64,000 nucleotides of DNA, taken from NCBI RefSeq assembly GCF_004361815.1, contig NZ_SNWA01000001.1, forward strand, positions 1,984,001 through 2,048,000. The letters run 5' to 3'. The stretch is from Paraburkholderia sp. BL10I2N1 (GTDB taxonomy: Bacteria; Pseudomonadota; Gammaproteobacteria; Burkholderiales; Burkholderiaceae). Made by a program: the position numbers and the translations under genes. The notes under the pieces were generated by a model that saw only the letters and a list, made by a program, of their open reading frames with translations, did no database searches and had not been told where the DNA came from. Positions 45,753-55,434 of this stretch are shown piece after piece; within the stretch, counting starts at the first letter, position 1; each line of letters begins with the position of its first letter.

Positions 45753-46619
45753 ATGCGTTTTTGCGACGCGCTATGGCTCGAACACGGGCTGTCGCGCAAC
45801 ACGCTCGATGCGTATCGCCGCGATCTGCGGATCTTTGCCGAATGGCTCGCCAAGAAGCGCGACAGTTCGCTCGATACGGCGAGCGAAGCGGATCTCAACG
45901 CCTACAGCGCAGTACGGCAGAAGGACAAGTCGACTTCGGCAAACCGCCGTCTGTCTGTGTTCAGACGTTATTACGCGTGGTCCGTGCGTGAACATCGCGC
46001 AACTGCAGATCCGACGCTACGCATCCGCTCGGCGAAGCAGCCGCCACGCTTTCCGTCGACGTTGACCGAGGCGCAGGTCGAAGCGCTGCTCGGCGCGCCG
46101 GATATCGACACATCGCTCGGGCTGCGCGATCGCACGATGCTGGAACTGATGTATGCGAGCGGGCTGCGCGTCACGGAACTCGTGACGTTGAAGACGGTGG
46201 AAGTCGGCCTCAACGAGGGCGTGGTGCGCGTGATGGGGAAAGGCTCGAAAGAGCGGCTGATCCCGTTCGGCGAGGAGGCGCACGGCTGGATTGAACGGTA
46301 TCTGCGCGAAGCCCGGCCTGCGTTGCTGGGCGCGCGGGCGAGCGACGCGCTCTTCGTCACCACCCGCGCGGAGGGCATGACGCGTCAGCAGTTCTGGAAC
46401 ATCATCAAGCGCCATGCCGCCGCGGCCGATGTGCGCGCACCGCTGTCGCCGCACACGCTGCGGCACGCGTTCGCCACGCATCTGCTGAATCACGGCGCGG
46501 ACCTGCGTGTAGTGCAGTTGCTGCTCGGTCACACGGATATCTCGACGACGCAGATTTACACGCACGTCGCGCGCGAGCGGCTGAAGTCGCTGCACGCGAC
46601 CCACCATCCGCGAGGATGA
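45753..46619 (+). CDS. xerD: Tyrosine recombinase XerD (N-terminus frameshifted)
   Basis: A 288-residue tyrosine recombinase as read from this ATG. All catalytic residues are present: Arg in ASGLRVTELV, Lys in GKGSKERLIPF, HxxR in SPHTLRHAFATHLLNHG, His in LLGHTDIS and Tyr in IYTHV. With XerC it resolves chromosome dimers at dif. The native N-terminus is almost certainly encoded from an ATG at 45659 (ATGA overlap with ogt), reading SNASIDAF and then needing one base less in the run of five T at 45758-45762 to enter CDALWLEHGLSRNTLDAYRR. As given, the ORF may still encode a working core, but the start is suspect. Confidence 0.88.
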   Translation: MRFCDALWLEHGLSRNTLDAYRRDLRIFAEWLAKKRDSSLDTASEADLNAYSAVRQKDKSTSANRRLSVFRRYYAWSVREHRATADPTLRIRSAKQPPRFPSTLTEAQVEALLGAPDIDTSLGLRDRTMLELMYASGLRVTELVTLKTVEVGLNEGVVRVMGKGSKERLIPFGEEAHGWIERYLREARPALLGARASDALFVTTRAEGMTRQQFWNIIKRHAAAADVRAPLSPHTLRHAFATHLLNHGADLRVVQLLLGHTDISTTQIYTHVARERLKSLHATHHPRG

Positions 46620-46664
46620 TTCTGTCGGGCCGCGGCGCCGCGACCGTTTAGCGCCCGCGCCTGC

Positions 46665-48248
46665 TCAAATCAGATCGCGCAGTCTGTGCTTCAGAATCTT
46701 GCCGGTCGATGCCGCCGGCAGCGCCGCGAGCACGCGCACTTCGGCAGGCCGTTTGTACGGTGCGAGGCGGCCGCTGCACCATCCGATCAGCTCGGCCGGC
46801 GTCACCTGCGCGCCAGCAACAAGTTCGACAAACGCCACCACTTCCTCATTGCCTTCGACCGCGCGGCCGATCACCGCAGACTGCACGACTTGCGGGTGCG
46901 CATTCAGCACATGCTCGACTTCCGCTGGATAGACGTTGAAGCCCGATCGGATGATCAGTTCCTTGCTGCGGCCGACGATGTCGAGCGCGCCATCAGACTC
47001 CTGCCGCGCGAGATCGCCGGTTTTCAGCCAGCCATCCGCGGTGACCGTGGCCCGGGTCTGTTCCGGGTTGCGGTAATAACCGAGCATCACATTCGGCCCG
47101 CGTACCCACAGTTCGCCGATCTCGTCTGGTGCGACATCGACACCATCCAGCGAAACGAACCGCACTTCGACCCCCGGAATCACCTGACCGACGGAAACAT
47201 CGGTGCGCGGTGCGTCGAGCAGGGTCTGCGAGACGGTCGGGCTGCTTTCCGTCATGCCGTAACCGTTGTGCAATGTCACGCCGTACACGCTTTCGACACG
47301 CGCTTTCAGCGCAGCGTCGAGCGGCGAGCCGCCTGAATAAGCGAAGCGCAGTTGCGGCGCCGACCATGAATGTCCGTGTGTCTGCAGATGTTCAAGCAGC
47401 CTGGCGTGCATGGCGGGCACACCCTGGAAGATCGACACACGCTCTTCGGCGAGTGCGCGACGCACTGCTTCGGGCGAGAAGCGCGACGCGAGCCGCAGCG
47501 TCGCGCCTGCGTGCAGGCTGCCGAGGCACACCGAGGCGAGGCCGTACACGTGCGAAACAGGCAGCACCGCATACACGACATCCTCCGGACCCACACGGCG
47601 TAGCGTGCTGGAGATCGTCGCGATGAACATCAGGTTGCGGTGCGACAGCATCACGCCCTTCGGCGTGCCTGTCGTGCCCGTGGTGTAAATCAGCGCCGCG
47701 CATTGCTTTTCGCTGGCGGCTTCGACGGGCTCGGCGCTCACCGTGCTGTCGGACGTCCATGACCATCCGCCGATGTCGATTCCCGACGCCAATGCCGGTG
47801 CGGGTTGCGCGCCGTGACGTTGCGCGTGCTGCAGCGCATCGGGCGACGCGTCGACCGCATAGGCGACCACGCGCGGCTGCGCATGCGCGCGGATGGCGTC
47901 GAGTTCGCCCGCGGAGAGCCTCGCGTTCGATACAAGCGACCACGCGTCGAGTCTGGCCGTGGCAAACAGCAGCACGATCTGCGCGATGCTGTTCTCGGCG
48001 ACGATCATCACGCGGTCGCCCGCGCGCACGCCCCATTCGCGCAGTTGCGCGGCCGTGGCGTCGATGGCGTCGACGAGTTGCTGGCGAGTGAACTGCCGCG
48101 TGTCTTCGATCAGCGAGATGCGCTGTGGGTCTCGCGCTGCAGCCCGGACAGGAATGTCGGCAATGCGTGCCGGCAGCGAAGCCAGCAGGGCGGGGATGTC
48201 GGATGCGTCGAATACGCGCTGACTCGGGAGGGCGGGATCGGCGGTCAA
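46665..48248 (-). CDS. Acyl-CoA synthetase, AMP-forming
   Basis: A 527-residue class I adenylate-forming enzyme. The ATP/AMP motifs YTTGTTGTPKGVMLSHRNL, NGYGMTESSP, DGWLKTGDLAR and SGFNVYPAEVEHVL and the catalytic Lys in STGKILKHRL are intact. It activates a carboxylic acid, probably a medium- or long-chain fatty acid, as acyl-CoA. A TTG start at 48248 is chosen: AAGGAG lies six bases upstream, while the frame open to 48500 runs into the ybaK promoter and gene without similarity. It converges with xerD. Confidence 0.85.
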   Translation of the reverse strand: MTADPALPSQRVFDASDIPALLASLPARIADIPVRAAARDPQRISLIEDTRQFTRQQLVDAIDATAAQLREWGVRAGDRVMIVAENSIAQIVLLFATARLDAWSLVSNARLSAGELDAIRAHAQPRVVAYAVDASPDALQHAQRHGAQPAPALASGIDIGGWSWTSDSTVSAEPVEAASEKQCAALIYTTGTTGTPKGVMLSHRNLMFIATISSTLRRVGPEDVVYAVLPVSHVYGLASVCLGSLHAGATLRLASRFSPEAVRRALAEERVSIFQGVPAMHARLLEHLQTHGHSWSAPQLRFAYSGGSPLDAALKARVESVYGVTLHNGYGMTESSPTVSQTLLDAPRTDVSVGQVIPGVEVRFVSLDGVDVAPDEIGELWVRGPNVMLGYYRNPEQTRATVTADGWLKTGDLARQESDGALDIVGRSKELIIRSGFNVYPAEVEHVLNAHPQVVQSAVIGRAVEGNEEVVAFVELVAGAQVTPAELIGWCSGRLAPYKRPAEVRVLAALPAASTGKILKHRLRDLI

Positions 48249-48379
48249 TGCTGTCTCCTTGACGCGCCGGGAAGTCCGGCGACGGGATATTTTCGAACGA
48301 TCGTGCCACAATCGACGGACACGCACAATTGAGGATTGGGCAGATACCCGTTGTGTGGCAAGGCATTTACAATGCGCCG

Positions 48380-48871
48380 ATGAGCAAATCCAGACACGTT
48401 TCCGAGACCCCCGCGACGCAGTTTCTGCGCTGCCACGGCGTCGCCTTCGGCGAACATCCCTACGACTACGTCGACCACGGCGGCACGGCCGAATCGGCAC
48501 GCCAGCTGGGCGTGGACGAACATCATGTCGTCAAGACCCTCGTAATGGAAGACGAGCATGCCAGGCCATTGATCGTGCTGATGCACGGCGACCGCACTGT
48601 GTCGATGAAGAACCTCGCCCGTCAGATCGGTGCGAAACGCGTCGAGCCGTGCAAGCCCGAGGTCGCGAGCCGGCATTCGGGTTACCTGATCGGCGGCACG
48701 TCGCCGTTCGGCACGCGCAAGGCGATGCCAGTGTATGTCGAGTCGACGATACTCGAGCTCGATCAGATCTGGCTGAATGGCGGCCGGCGCGGCTTTCTGG
48801 TGAGCATCGCGCCGAAGGTGCTGACCAAACTGATCGACGCGAAGCCCGTGGAGTGCGCGAGCGTCGATTGA
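48380..48871 (+). CDS. ybaK: Cys-tRNA(Pro)/Cys-tRNA(Cys) deacylase, YbaK/EbsC family
   Basis: A 163-residue editing-domain protein of the YbaK family (residues TPATQFLRCHGVAFGEHPYD, HHVVKTLVMED with the catalytic Lys, and SPFGTRKAMPVYVE). It clears mischarged Cys-tRNA(Pro). The ATG at 48380 matches the usual length; an earlier in-frame start at 48329 is not supported. It is divergent from the acyl-CoA ligase gene. Confidence 0.88.
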   Translation: MSKSRHVSETPATQFLRCHGVAFGEHPYDYVDHGGTAESARQLGVDEHHVVKTLVMEDEHARPLIVLMHGDRTVSMKNLARQIGAKRVEPCKPEVASRHSGYLIGGTSPFGTRKAMPVYVESTILELDQIWLNGGRRGFLVSIAPKVLTKLIDAKPVECASVD

Positions 48872-48997
48872 GCCGGCCGGGTCGTGCGAGATGATCGTGT
48901 TCGGTAGAATGTGTGCCGTTCTGGTCGTGCGGTACCGGTGTTTTCCGGTTTCATCACCCACTAGCCTTTCCGGCACATTACAAGAAGAGTCCACAGC

Positions 48998-49630
48998 ATG
49001 GAAAACCTGATTGTCGCCGTCGCGGCCTACCTGATCGGCTCGGTGTCGTTTGCCGTGATCGTGAGCGCCTCGATGGGGCTCGCCGACCCGCGTTCATACG
49101 GGTCGAAGAATCCTGGCGCGACCAACGTCCTGCGCAGCGGCAACAAGACCGCCGCGATCCTCACGCTGCTCGGCGATGCATTCAAAGGGTGGCTCGCGGT
49201 GTGGCTCGTCAGCCACTTCGGCCCGCACTATGGCCTCGATGATCCGGCGATCGCGCTCGCCGCGATTGCGGTGTTCCTCGGCCATCTGTATCCGGTCTAC
49301 TTCCGCTTCAAGGGCGGCAAGGGCGTGGCGACCGCAGCGGGTGTCCTGCTTGCGATCCATCCGGTGCTGGGAATCGCGACGCTGCTGACGTGGCTCATCA
49401 TCGCGTTCTTTTTCCGCTATTCGTCGTTGGCGGCGCTCGTGGCCGCCGTGTTCGCGCCGTTCTTCGACGTGTTCCTGTTCGGTCCGAACATCATTGCGCT
49501 GGCTGTGCTCGCGATGAGCGCGCTGTTGATCTGGCGCCATCGGGCGAACATCGGCAAGCTGATCGAGGGCAAGGAAAGCCGAATCGGCGAGAAGAAGCGC
49601 GGCGCGCCACCGACGGGCAAGGCACGTTGA
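48998..49630 (+). CDS. plsY: Acyl-phosphate:glycerol-3-phosphate acyltransferase
   Basis: A 210-residue integral membrane enzyme. The three conserved loops are present: GSVSFAVIV at the start, [20 protein letters not shown], and [14 protein letters not shown]. It makes lysophosphatidate, the first membrane phospholipid intermediate, from acyl-phosphate supplied by PlsX. The C-terminal 25 residues are basic and cytoplasmic. It stands alone, convergent with yajQ. Confidence 0.94.
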   Translation: MENLIVAVAAYLIGSVSFAVIVSASMGLADPRSYGSKNPGATNVLRSGNKTAAILTLLGDAFKGWLAVWLVSHFGPHYGLDDPAIALAAIAVFLGHLYPVYFRFKGGKGVATAAGVLLAIHPVLGIATLLTWLIIAFFFRYSSLAALVAAVFAPFFDVFLFGPNIIALAVLAMSALLIWRHRANIGKLIEGKESRIGEKKRGAPPTGKAR

Positions 49631-49677
49631 GCTTTCGAGCCGGGGCGCCCTGTCAGATGGCGTGACGCCTCATCCGT

Positions 49678-50163
49678 TCAGTCGCGGAAGTTGTTGAAGT
49701 CGAGCGGCGTGTCGGTCACGTCCTTGCGCAGCAGCGCAATAGCGCTTTGCAGATCGTCGCGCTTGGTGCCCGTCACGCGCACCGCGTCGCCCTGAATGCT
49801 CGCCTGGACCTTGATCTTGCTGTCCTTCACGAGCTTGACGATCTTCTTCGCGAGGTCGCCCGACACACCTTTCTTCACGGTGATGATCTGCTTGACCTTG
49901 TCGCCGCCGATCTTCTCGATCTTGCCGTAGTCGAGGAAGCGCACGTCCACGTTGCGCTTCGCCATTTTGGACAGCAGCACGTCCTTGACCTGGGTGAGCT
50001 TGAAGTCGTCGTCGGCGTAGGCGGTGAGTTCGCGCTCCTTCTGCTCGACACGGGCATCCGAGCCCTTGAAGTCGAAGCGGGTCGAAATTTCCTTGTTGGA
50101 CTGCTCGATCGCGTTCTTGACTTCGATCATGTTGGCTTCGCTGACAACGTCAAACGATGGCAT
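49678..50163 (-). CDS. yajQ: YajQ-family nucleotide-binding protein
   Basis: A 161-residue DUF520 protein, the standard length. [30 protein letters not shown] and the C-terminal [13 protein letters not shown] are family hallmarks. Members bind nucleotides including cyclic di-GMP in some species. The ATG at 50163 is chosen on length; eleven codons further upstream are not conserved. It is divergent from murB across about 180 bases. Confidence 0.92.
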   Translation of the reverse strand: MPSFDVVSEANMIEVKNAIEQSNKEISTRFDFKGSDARVEQKERELTAYADDDFKLTQVKDVLLSKMAKRNVDVRFLDYGKIEKIGGDKVKQIITVKKGVSGDLAKKIVKLVKDSKIKVQASIQGDAVRVTGTKRDDLQSAIALLRKDVTDTPLDFNNFRD

Positions 50164-50345
50164 TGCATTCTCCCAATAGTGCGCGGTGGCTGACACGGCC
50201 GGACGGCCGCGCGTGACGCACTCGCTATAATCACGAACCGGCTGTCATTTTACCGACGCCTTTCCCATTTGCCCAAGGCCGCCGCGCAACGCTTTCGCGG
50301 CGTGACCCTGAAGATCCCCGAGATCCTGACCATCGCGCCATCCTG

Positions 50346-51386
50346 ATGTCCCAAGCCGCTGCCGTTTCGTTTCTGTCCAGTTATCCGCTCAAGGCGCACA
50401 ACACCTTTGGCTTCGATGTGCGTGCGCGCCTCGCGTGCCGCATCGAACATGAGGCGCAGATCGTCCCCGCGGTCGACGATCCCCGCTCGGCGGGCTTGCC
50501 GCGGCTGGTACTGGGCGGAGGCAGCAATGTCGTGCTGACGCGCGATTTCGACGGGCTCGTGCTGCTTGTTGCGCTGCGCGGCCGGCGTCTCGCGCGCGAG
50601 GACGATGACGCATGGTATGTCGAGGCGGCGGCCGGAGAGAACTGGCATGAATTCGTCGAGTGGACGCTTGCACAGGGCCTGCCCGGACTCGAGAACCTGG
50701 CGCTGATTCCGGGAACGGTCGGCGCTGCGCCCATCCAGAACATCGGCGCGTACGGCCTTGAAATGTGCGAGCGCTTCGCGTCGCTGCGGGCGGTCGAGCT
50801 GGCGACGGGCGATGTCGTCGAACTCGATGCAAAAGCCTGCCGCTTCGGCTATCGCGACAGTTTCTTCAAACGGGAAGGGCGCGACCGTTTCGTGATTACG
50901 TCGGTGACGTTCCGTCTGCCGAAAATGTGGACGCCGCGCGCCGGCTACGCCGACATTGCGCGCGAACTCGCTGCAGATGGCTTTGGCGACGCGTCACCGA
51001 CTGCGCAGGCGATCTTCGATGCCGTCGTCGCGGTGCGGCGCGCAAAGCTGCCCGATCCGCTCGAATTCGGAAACGCGGGCAGTTTTTTCAAGAATCCGGT
51101 CGTCGATGCAGCGCAGTTCGAAGCGTTGCAGCAGCGCGAGCCGGACGTGGTGTCGTACCGGCAGCCCGATGGACGCGTGAAGCTCGCAGCTGGCTGGCTC
51201 ATCGACCGGTGCGGCTGGAAGGGGCGAGCGATGGGCGCGGCGGCCGTTCACGACCGGCAGGCGCTGGTGCTGGTGAACCGCGGGGGCGCGACGGGCGCCG
51301 AGATGCTGACGCTGGCGCGGGCGATCCAGAGCGACGTTATTCGGCGGTTTGGCGTCGAGCTTGATCCGGAGCCCGTTTGCCTGTGA
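50346..51386 (+). CDS. murB: UDP-N-acetylenolpyruvoylglucosamine reductase
   Basis: A 346-residue type I MurB. The FAD-binding [20 protein letters not shown], the loop [27 protein letters not shown] and the catalytic Ser in [11 protein letters not shown] mark it. It makes UDP-MurNAc, an early peptidoglycan precursor. A terminator follows the gene. Confidence 0.95.
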   Translation: MSQAAAVSFLSSYPLKAHNTFGFDVRARLACRIEHEAQIVPAVDDPRSAGLPRLVLGGGSNVVLTRDFDGLVLLVALRGRRLAREDDDAWYVEAAAGENWHEFVEWTLAQGLPGLENLALIPGTVGAAPIQNIGAYGLEMCERFASLRAVELATGDVVELDAKACRFGYRDSFFKREGRDRFVITSVTFRLPKMWTPRAGYADIARELAADGFGDASPTAQAIFDAVVAVRRAKLPDPLEFGNAGSFFKNPVVDAAQFEALQQREPDVVSYRQPDGRVKLAAGWLIDRCGWKGRAMGAAAVHDRQALVLVNRGGATGAEMLTLARAIQSDVIRRFGVELDPEPVCL

Positions 51387-51433
51387 ACGCCCGGTTGCCG
51401 TGGCTGAGGACAAATTGACGGCAACACAATGAC

Positions 51434-51466
51434 AAAGGCGCCGGGATCACTCCCGGCGCCTTTTTT
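51434..51466 (+). terminator. Rho-independent terminator after murB
   Basis: Perfect 13-bp stem AAAGGCGCCGGGA / TCCCGGCGCCTTT with loop TCAC, followed by T-run to 51466. It lies in the convergent gap between murB and argG and may serve both. Confidence 0.92.
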
Positions 51467-51518
51467 GCGGATGCCGTTGCGCGCGAAAAACCGCGCGCGG
51501 CATCAGTCAGTTCAATGC

Positions 51519-52745
51519 TCAGCTACGCTGGCGACGCGCGTTTTCAGCGATCCGCATACGAAGCGCATTCAGCTTGATGAAGCCACCGGCGTCGGCCTGG
51601 TTGTATGCACCGCCGTCGTCGTCGAAGGTCGCGATGGTCTTGTCGAACAGCGTGTCCTTCGAGTCGCGCGCCACCACGGACACGCTGCCCTTGTACAGCT
51701 TCACGCGCGTCCAGCCGTTGACCTTTTCCTGCGTATGGTCGATCAGCACCTGGATGGCGCGACGCTCCGGGCTCCACCAGTAGCCGTTGTAAATGATGGA
51801 CGCATAGCGCGCCATCAGGTCGTCCTTCAGGTGAGCGACTTCGCGGTCGAGTGTGATCGACTCCATGCCGCGGTGCGCTTTTAGCATGATGGTGCCGCCC
51901 GGCGTTTCATAGCAGCCGCGCGACTTCATGCCGACGTAGCGGTTTTCGACCAGATCCAGACGGCCGATGCCGTGTTTGCCGCCGAGACGGTTCAGTTCGG
52001 TCAGCATTTCGGCCGGCGACAGGCGCTTGCCATTGAGCGCGACCGGGTCGCCGCGCTCGTATTCGATGTCGAGGTATTCCGCCTGATCCGGCGCTTCTTC
52101 GGGCGAGACCGTCCAGCGCCACATGTCGGGTTCGGCTTCCGCCTTCGGGTCTTCGAGGTGACGGCCTTCGAACGAAATGTGCAACAGGTTCGCGTCCATC
52201 GAGTACGGCGCACCGCCCTGCTTGTGCTTCATTTCGATCGGAATGCCAGCCTTCTCGGCGTAAGCGAGCAGCTTTTCACGCGAAAGCAGATCCCATTCGC
52301 GCCACGGAGCGATGACTTTGATGCCCGGTTCGAGCGCGTAGTAGCCGAGTTCGAAGCGGACCTGGTCGTTGCCCTTGCCGGTCGCACCGTGCGACACGGC
52401 CTGGGCACCGGTTGCGCGGGCAATCTCGATCTGGCGCTTCGCGATCAGCGGACGCGCGATCGACGTGCCCAGCAGGTATTCGCCTTCGTAGATCGTGTTC
52501 GCACGGAACATCGGGAACACGAAGTCGCGCACGAATTCTTCGCGCAGGTCTTCGATGAAGATGTTGTCCTGCTTGATGCCGAGTTGCAGTGCTTTCTTGC
52601 GCGCCGGCTCCAGTTCTTCGCCCTGGCCGATATCGGCCGTGAACGTGACGACTTCGGCGTCGTAGTTGTCCTGCAACCATTTCAGGATGACGGAGGTGTC
52701 GAGGCCGCCCGAATAGGCGAGCACGACTTTCTTGATATCGCTCAT
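51519..52745 (-). CDS. argG: Argininosuccinate synthase
   Basis: A 408-residue arginine pathway ligase. The N-terminal ATP-pyrophosphatase loop [18 protein letters not shown] is present, as are [17 protein letters not shown] and [15 protein letters not shown]. It joins citrulline and aspartate to argininosuccinate. The ATG at 52745 (MSDIKKVV) is the standard N-terminus. It lies downstream of argF on the same strand with a 234-bp gap, so the two may be cotranscribed or separately promoted. Confidence 0.96.
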   Translation of the reverse strand: MSDIKKVVLAYSGGLDTSVILKWLQDNYDAEVVTFTADIGQGEELEPARKKALQLGIKQDNIFIEDLREEFVRDFVFPMFRANTIYEGEYLLGTSIARPLIAKRQIEIARATGAQAVSHGATGKGNDQVRFELGYYALEPGIKVIAPWREWDLLSREKLLAYAEKAGIPIEMKHKQGGAPYSMDANLLHISFEGRHLEDPKAEAEPDMWRWTVSPEEAPDQAEYLDIEYERGDPVALNGKRLSPAEMLTELNRLGGKHGIGRLDLVENRYVGMKSRGCYETPGGTIMLKAHRGMESITLDREVAHLKDDLMARYASIIYNGYWWSPERRAIQVLIDHTQEKVNGWTRVKLYKGSVSVVARDSKDTLFDKTIATFDDDGGAYNQADAGGFIKLNALRMRIAENARRQRS

Positions 52746-52979
52746 GGTGAACTCGTAGCTGGGAAACTGGGACAAAAACAGGGGCGCGCCGGCCATTCCG
52801 GAGCGCGTAAAAACGCTATTTTGACACTAAATCGCCGCGTGATCCGCGTTTTTGGGTAGCGCGACGGGTGAGTTGCCGAGACGCTGCGCAGGTGGCCGCG
52901 GCTCGCCGGATGCGTGACATGCAGGTGACCGGTGCCACCGGGGAGGTGACCCGTTACCGTCCGTCGCGGCTGGTACTGC

Positions 52980-53909
52980 TCAGTGATTCAGCTTGCCGAG
53001 CAGCAGGTATTCCATCAGCGCCTTTTGCACGTGCAGACGGTTTTCCGCTTCGTCCCATACGACGCTCTGCGGCCCGTCGATCACTTCCGCGCTCACTTCT
53101 TCGCCGCGATGGGCAGGCAGACAGTGCATGAACAGGGCATCCGGGTTGGCGCGCGCTATCATGTCGGCGTCGACGCACCAGTCGGCAAAGGCTTTTTTGC
53201 GCGCCTCGTTTTCGGCTTCGAAACCCATGCTGGTCCACACGTCCGTCGTGACGAGATCGGCGCCCTCGCAGGCTTCATGCGGATCGTCGAAGTCCTGCCA
53301 GAACGGCGCGCTTTCAGGCGCGACGAGCGCATGGTCGAGCTTGTAGCCGGCCGGTGTCGACAGGCGCAGCTTGAAACCGAGGATGTGTGCCGCTTCGATC
53401 CAGGTGTACAGCATGTTATTCGCGTCACCGACCCACGCGACCGTCTTGCCGCGGATCGGCCCGCGATGCTCGAAGTAGGTGAAGATGTCGGCCAGCACCT
53501 GGCACGGGTGGTATTCGTTCGTCAGGCCGTTGATGACCGGCACGCGCGAGTTGTCGGCGAAACGTTGCAGGATGTCCTGGCCGAACGTGCGGATCATGAT
53601 GATGTCGACCATTCGCGAGATCACCTGCGCGGCATCTTCGATCGGTTCGCCGCGGCCTAGCTGCGTGTCGCGCGTGCTCATGAACACGGCATGGCCGCCG
53701 AGCTGGAAGATGCCCGCTTCGAACGACAGGCGCGTGCGCGTCGAGTTTTTCTCGAAGATCATCGCGAGCGTGCGGTCGTGGAGTGGGTGATAGGTCTCGT
53801 AGTTCTTGAACTTTCGCTTCAAAATGCGCGCGCGTTCCAGCACGTACTCGTAGTCGTCCAGCGAGAAGTCCTTGAACTGCAGATAGTGGCGAATTTTCTT
53901 GGCGGTCAT
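52980..53909 (-). CDS. argF: Ornithine carbamoyltransferase
   Basis: A 309-residue transcarbamylase. The carbamoyl-phosphate motif FEKNSTRTRLSFE, the ornithine-binding HPCQVLADIFT and FMHCLPAHRG are intact. It makes citrulline, the substrate of ArgG encoded next on the same strand. The start codon lacks a recognisable Shine-Dalgarno sequence: the bases before it are GTATTTGTTTT, and a long hairpin ends one base upstream. This suggests leader-based translational control. Confidence 0.95.
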   Translation of the reverse strand: MTAKKIRHYLQFKDFSLDDYEYVLERARILKRKFKNYETYHPLHDRTLAMIFEKNSTRTRLSFEAGIFQLGGHAVFMSTRDTQLGRGEPIEDAAQVISRMVDIIMIRTFGQDILQRFADNSRVPVINGLTNEYHPCQVLADIFTYFEHRGPIRGKTVAWVGDANNMLYTWIEAAHILGFKLRLSTPAGYKLDHALVAPESAPFWQDFDDPHEACEGADLVTTDVWTSMGFEAENEARKKAFADWCVDADMIARANPDALFMHCLPAHRGEEVSAEVIDGPQSVVWDEAENRLHVQKALMEYLLLGKLNH

Positions 53910-53910
53910 A

Positions 53911-53965
53911 AAACAAATACGGCGGTCTCACCCGGCAGAAGTGCCGGACGGCGCCGCCGTTGTTT
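53911..53965 (-). promoter_or_regulatory. Structured leader hairpin abutting the argF start codon
   Basis: An interrupted hairpin built of three paired blocks: AAACAA/TTGTTT (53911-53916 with 53960-53965), GGCGG/CCGCC (53921-53925 with 53954-53958) and CCGGCA/TGCCGG (53932-53937 with 53942-53947) around a GAAG loop. On the argF transcript the base of the hairpin is one base before the AUG. It could hide the initiation region. Confidence 0.55.
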
Positions 53966-54027
53966 GTGGTAACTCAATGCAGGATAAAGGATTTTGCCGG
54001 GTTTGACGAGTCGGCCAAAAGGCCTGT

Positions 54028-54056
54028 CATGTCGCTGTCACGGTCAGAGCGACATG
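54028..54056. promoter_or_regulatory. 9-bp inverted repeat in the argF / DUF3579 gap
   Basis: CATGTCGCT at 54028-54036 is matched by AGCGACATG at 54048-54056, with an 11-base spacer. It is in the 429-bp divergent region between argF and the DUF3579 gene. A good -10 hexamer TATAAT at 54110-54115 on the plus strand lies about 55 bases downstream, without a clear -35. The remainder of the gap (to 54338) shows no gene; it implies a leader of about 200 bases for the DUF3579 transcript. Confidence 0.45.
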
Positions 54057-54338
54057 CTCGCCGCATCGTCCGGGCGGTTGTGTGCAGTGCGGAAGAACAT
54101 CTGCTGCGCTATAATCTCAGGGTTTTCCCAAGCACGGCCGTGCAGGCGCCAGGCTTGCGGGACACGGGTCGCGCGTCCGGCTGTCAAGCGTATCCGACGC
54201 ATGCGGCGCACGTAGCGCTCACCTTCCCCGCGGGGTGTTTTCAGCGCCGCGCGATGTGCTCAGGGGTTGTCGTGTCCGCTGTGTTCAGGCAGCCGCATTC
54301 GCCGGCACTTCACTGGGCAGTCACACAGGTATCTCTAC

Positions 54339-54686
54339 ATGGCCGAAGCACCTCCAACCGAATATTTCATTCAGGGGATCACGAAGAGCGGAAGGAAGTT
54401 TCGGCCGAGCGACTGGTCGGAGCGACTCGCTGGCGTGATGTCAGGTTTCGGTCCCGGCGCGAGGAAGGGGCCGAACGCCTACATGCAATATTCGGTGTAC
54501 GTGCGTCCGACGATCATCGGCGACCTCAAGGTCGTCATTCTCGATTCGCGCCTTCGTGACATCGAACCGATGGCTTTCGATTTCGTCATGAACTTCGCGA
54601 AAGATAACGATCTCGTCGTGACCGAGGCGTGCGAATTGCCGGCTCACCACGGCACACAGCAGCAGATTGCAGCGGAGAAGGCCTAG
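54339..54686 (+). CDS. DUF3579 domain protein
   Basis: A 115-residue small soluble protein of a betaproteobacterial family with no assigned function (EYFIQGITKSGRKFRPSDWS, then MQYSVYVRPTIIGDLKVVIL, and a C-terminal FAKDNDLVVTEACELP). It usually lies close to argF and rpsT in Burkholderiales, as here. The ATG at 54339 has a modest AGGT site; the frame is open further upstream without conserved sequence. A terminator follows about 55 bases after the stop. Confidence 0.75.
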   Translation: MAEAPPTEYFIQGITKSGRKFRPSDWSERLAGVMSGFGPGARKGPNAYMQYSVYVRPTIIGDLKVVILDSRLRDIEPMAFDFVMNFAKDNDLVVTEACELPAHHGTQQQIAAEKA

Positions 54687-54742
54687 TCGGGTGGTTGAGT
54701 AGATGGCTGGCGCGTGGCTCTCGCGGCAGCAACCAATGCAAG

Positions 54743-54765
54743 AACCCGCGGTAGCGGGTTTTTTT
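54743..54765 (+). terminator. Terminator after the DUF3579 gene
   Basis: AACCCGC / GCGGGTT with loop GGTA, followed by a run of seven T. Confidence 0.9.
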
Positions 54766-54860
54766 GTGCCCGGCGTTGGTGTTGGATGTGTTGGTCGCGG
54801 CGCGCTAAGTGTGCCGCGCGGCTCGCCAGGATGAGGGCAATAACCGCCGAGGCAAACAAA

Positions 54861-54882
54861 AAAGCCCGCCAGAGCGGGCTTT
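54861..54882 (-). terminator. Terminator of rpsT
   Basis: AAAGCCCGC / GCGGGCTTT with loop CAGA; on the minus strand the stem runs into a run of six T. It lies 50 bases after the rpsT stop. Confidence 0.88.
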
Positions 54883-54932
54883 CATGACGCAGCGGAAACA
54901 GGAGGTGGCCCACCGAAGCGGGCTGACCGGAT

Positions 54933-55211
54933 TTACTGCGCTGCGGGCGCTTGCAGACCCTTGATGGCTGCAGCGAGGCGGCTCTTATGACGAGCGGCCT
55001 TGTTCTTGTGAACGATTTTCTTGTCGGCGATGATGTCGATCGTCTTCGACGACGCCTTGAAGAGTTCAGCGGCCTTGGCCTGGTCGCCGGCGTCGATTGC
55101 CTTGCGGACTGCCTTGATCGCGGTGCGGAACTTCGAGCGCAGCGCCGAATTGTGCGAGTTTGCCTTGGCGGCCTGACGGGCGCGCTTGCGTGCTTGTGCG
55201 GAGTTAGCCAT
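54933..55211 (-). CDS. rpsT: 30S ribosomal protein S20
   Basis: A 92-residue basic protein beginning [20 protein letters not shown], the S20 signature, with the helical repeat [19 protein letters not shown] and [17 protein letters not shown]. It binds 16S rRNA. A sigma-70 promoter lies about 195 bases upstream, leaving a long leader that could carry the S20 autoregulation known in enteric bacteria. Confidence 0.97.
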   Translation of the reverse strand: MANSAQARKRARQAAKANSHNSALRSKFRTAIKAVRKAIDAGDQAKAAELFKASSKTIDIIADKKIVHKNKAARHKSRLAAAIKGLQAPAAQ

Positions 55212-55404
55212 GACGGTTCCTTATCCTGTTCCTGTTTCCAGAGTCGCCCTGGTAAATGGGCCGACGCTGCTTTTTTCAGAACCTCTGGAAGCGATTGCCC
55301 AGAGGCGCAATTGAGTCGACTGAGACTGACCGATACGCGAAAACTGCCATGCTTTGGAGCGATTCAGGAATGACCCAAAAGCTGAGCGAGCTTCGAAACC
55401 AGCG

Positions 55405-55434
55405 ATTATAGCAACAAAATCAGGCAAGTGGCAA
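55405..55434 (-). promoter_or_regulatory. Sigma-70 promoter of rpsT
   Basis: On the minus strand, TTGCCA (55434-55429) and a perfect TATAAT (55410-55405) are separated by 18 bases. The start point would be near 55398, giving a leader of about 185 bases to the rpsT ATG. The rest of the 55212-55642 divergent gap shows no gene; a TATAAT at 55628-55633 is only ten bases before the murJ ATG and has no -35. Confidence 0.75.
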
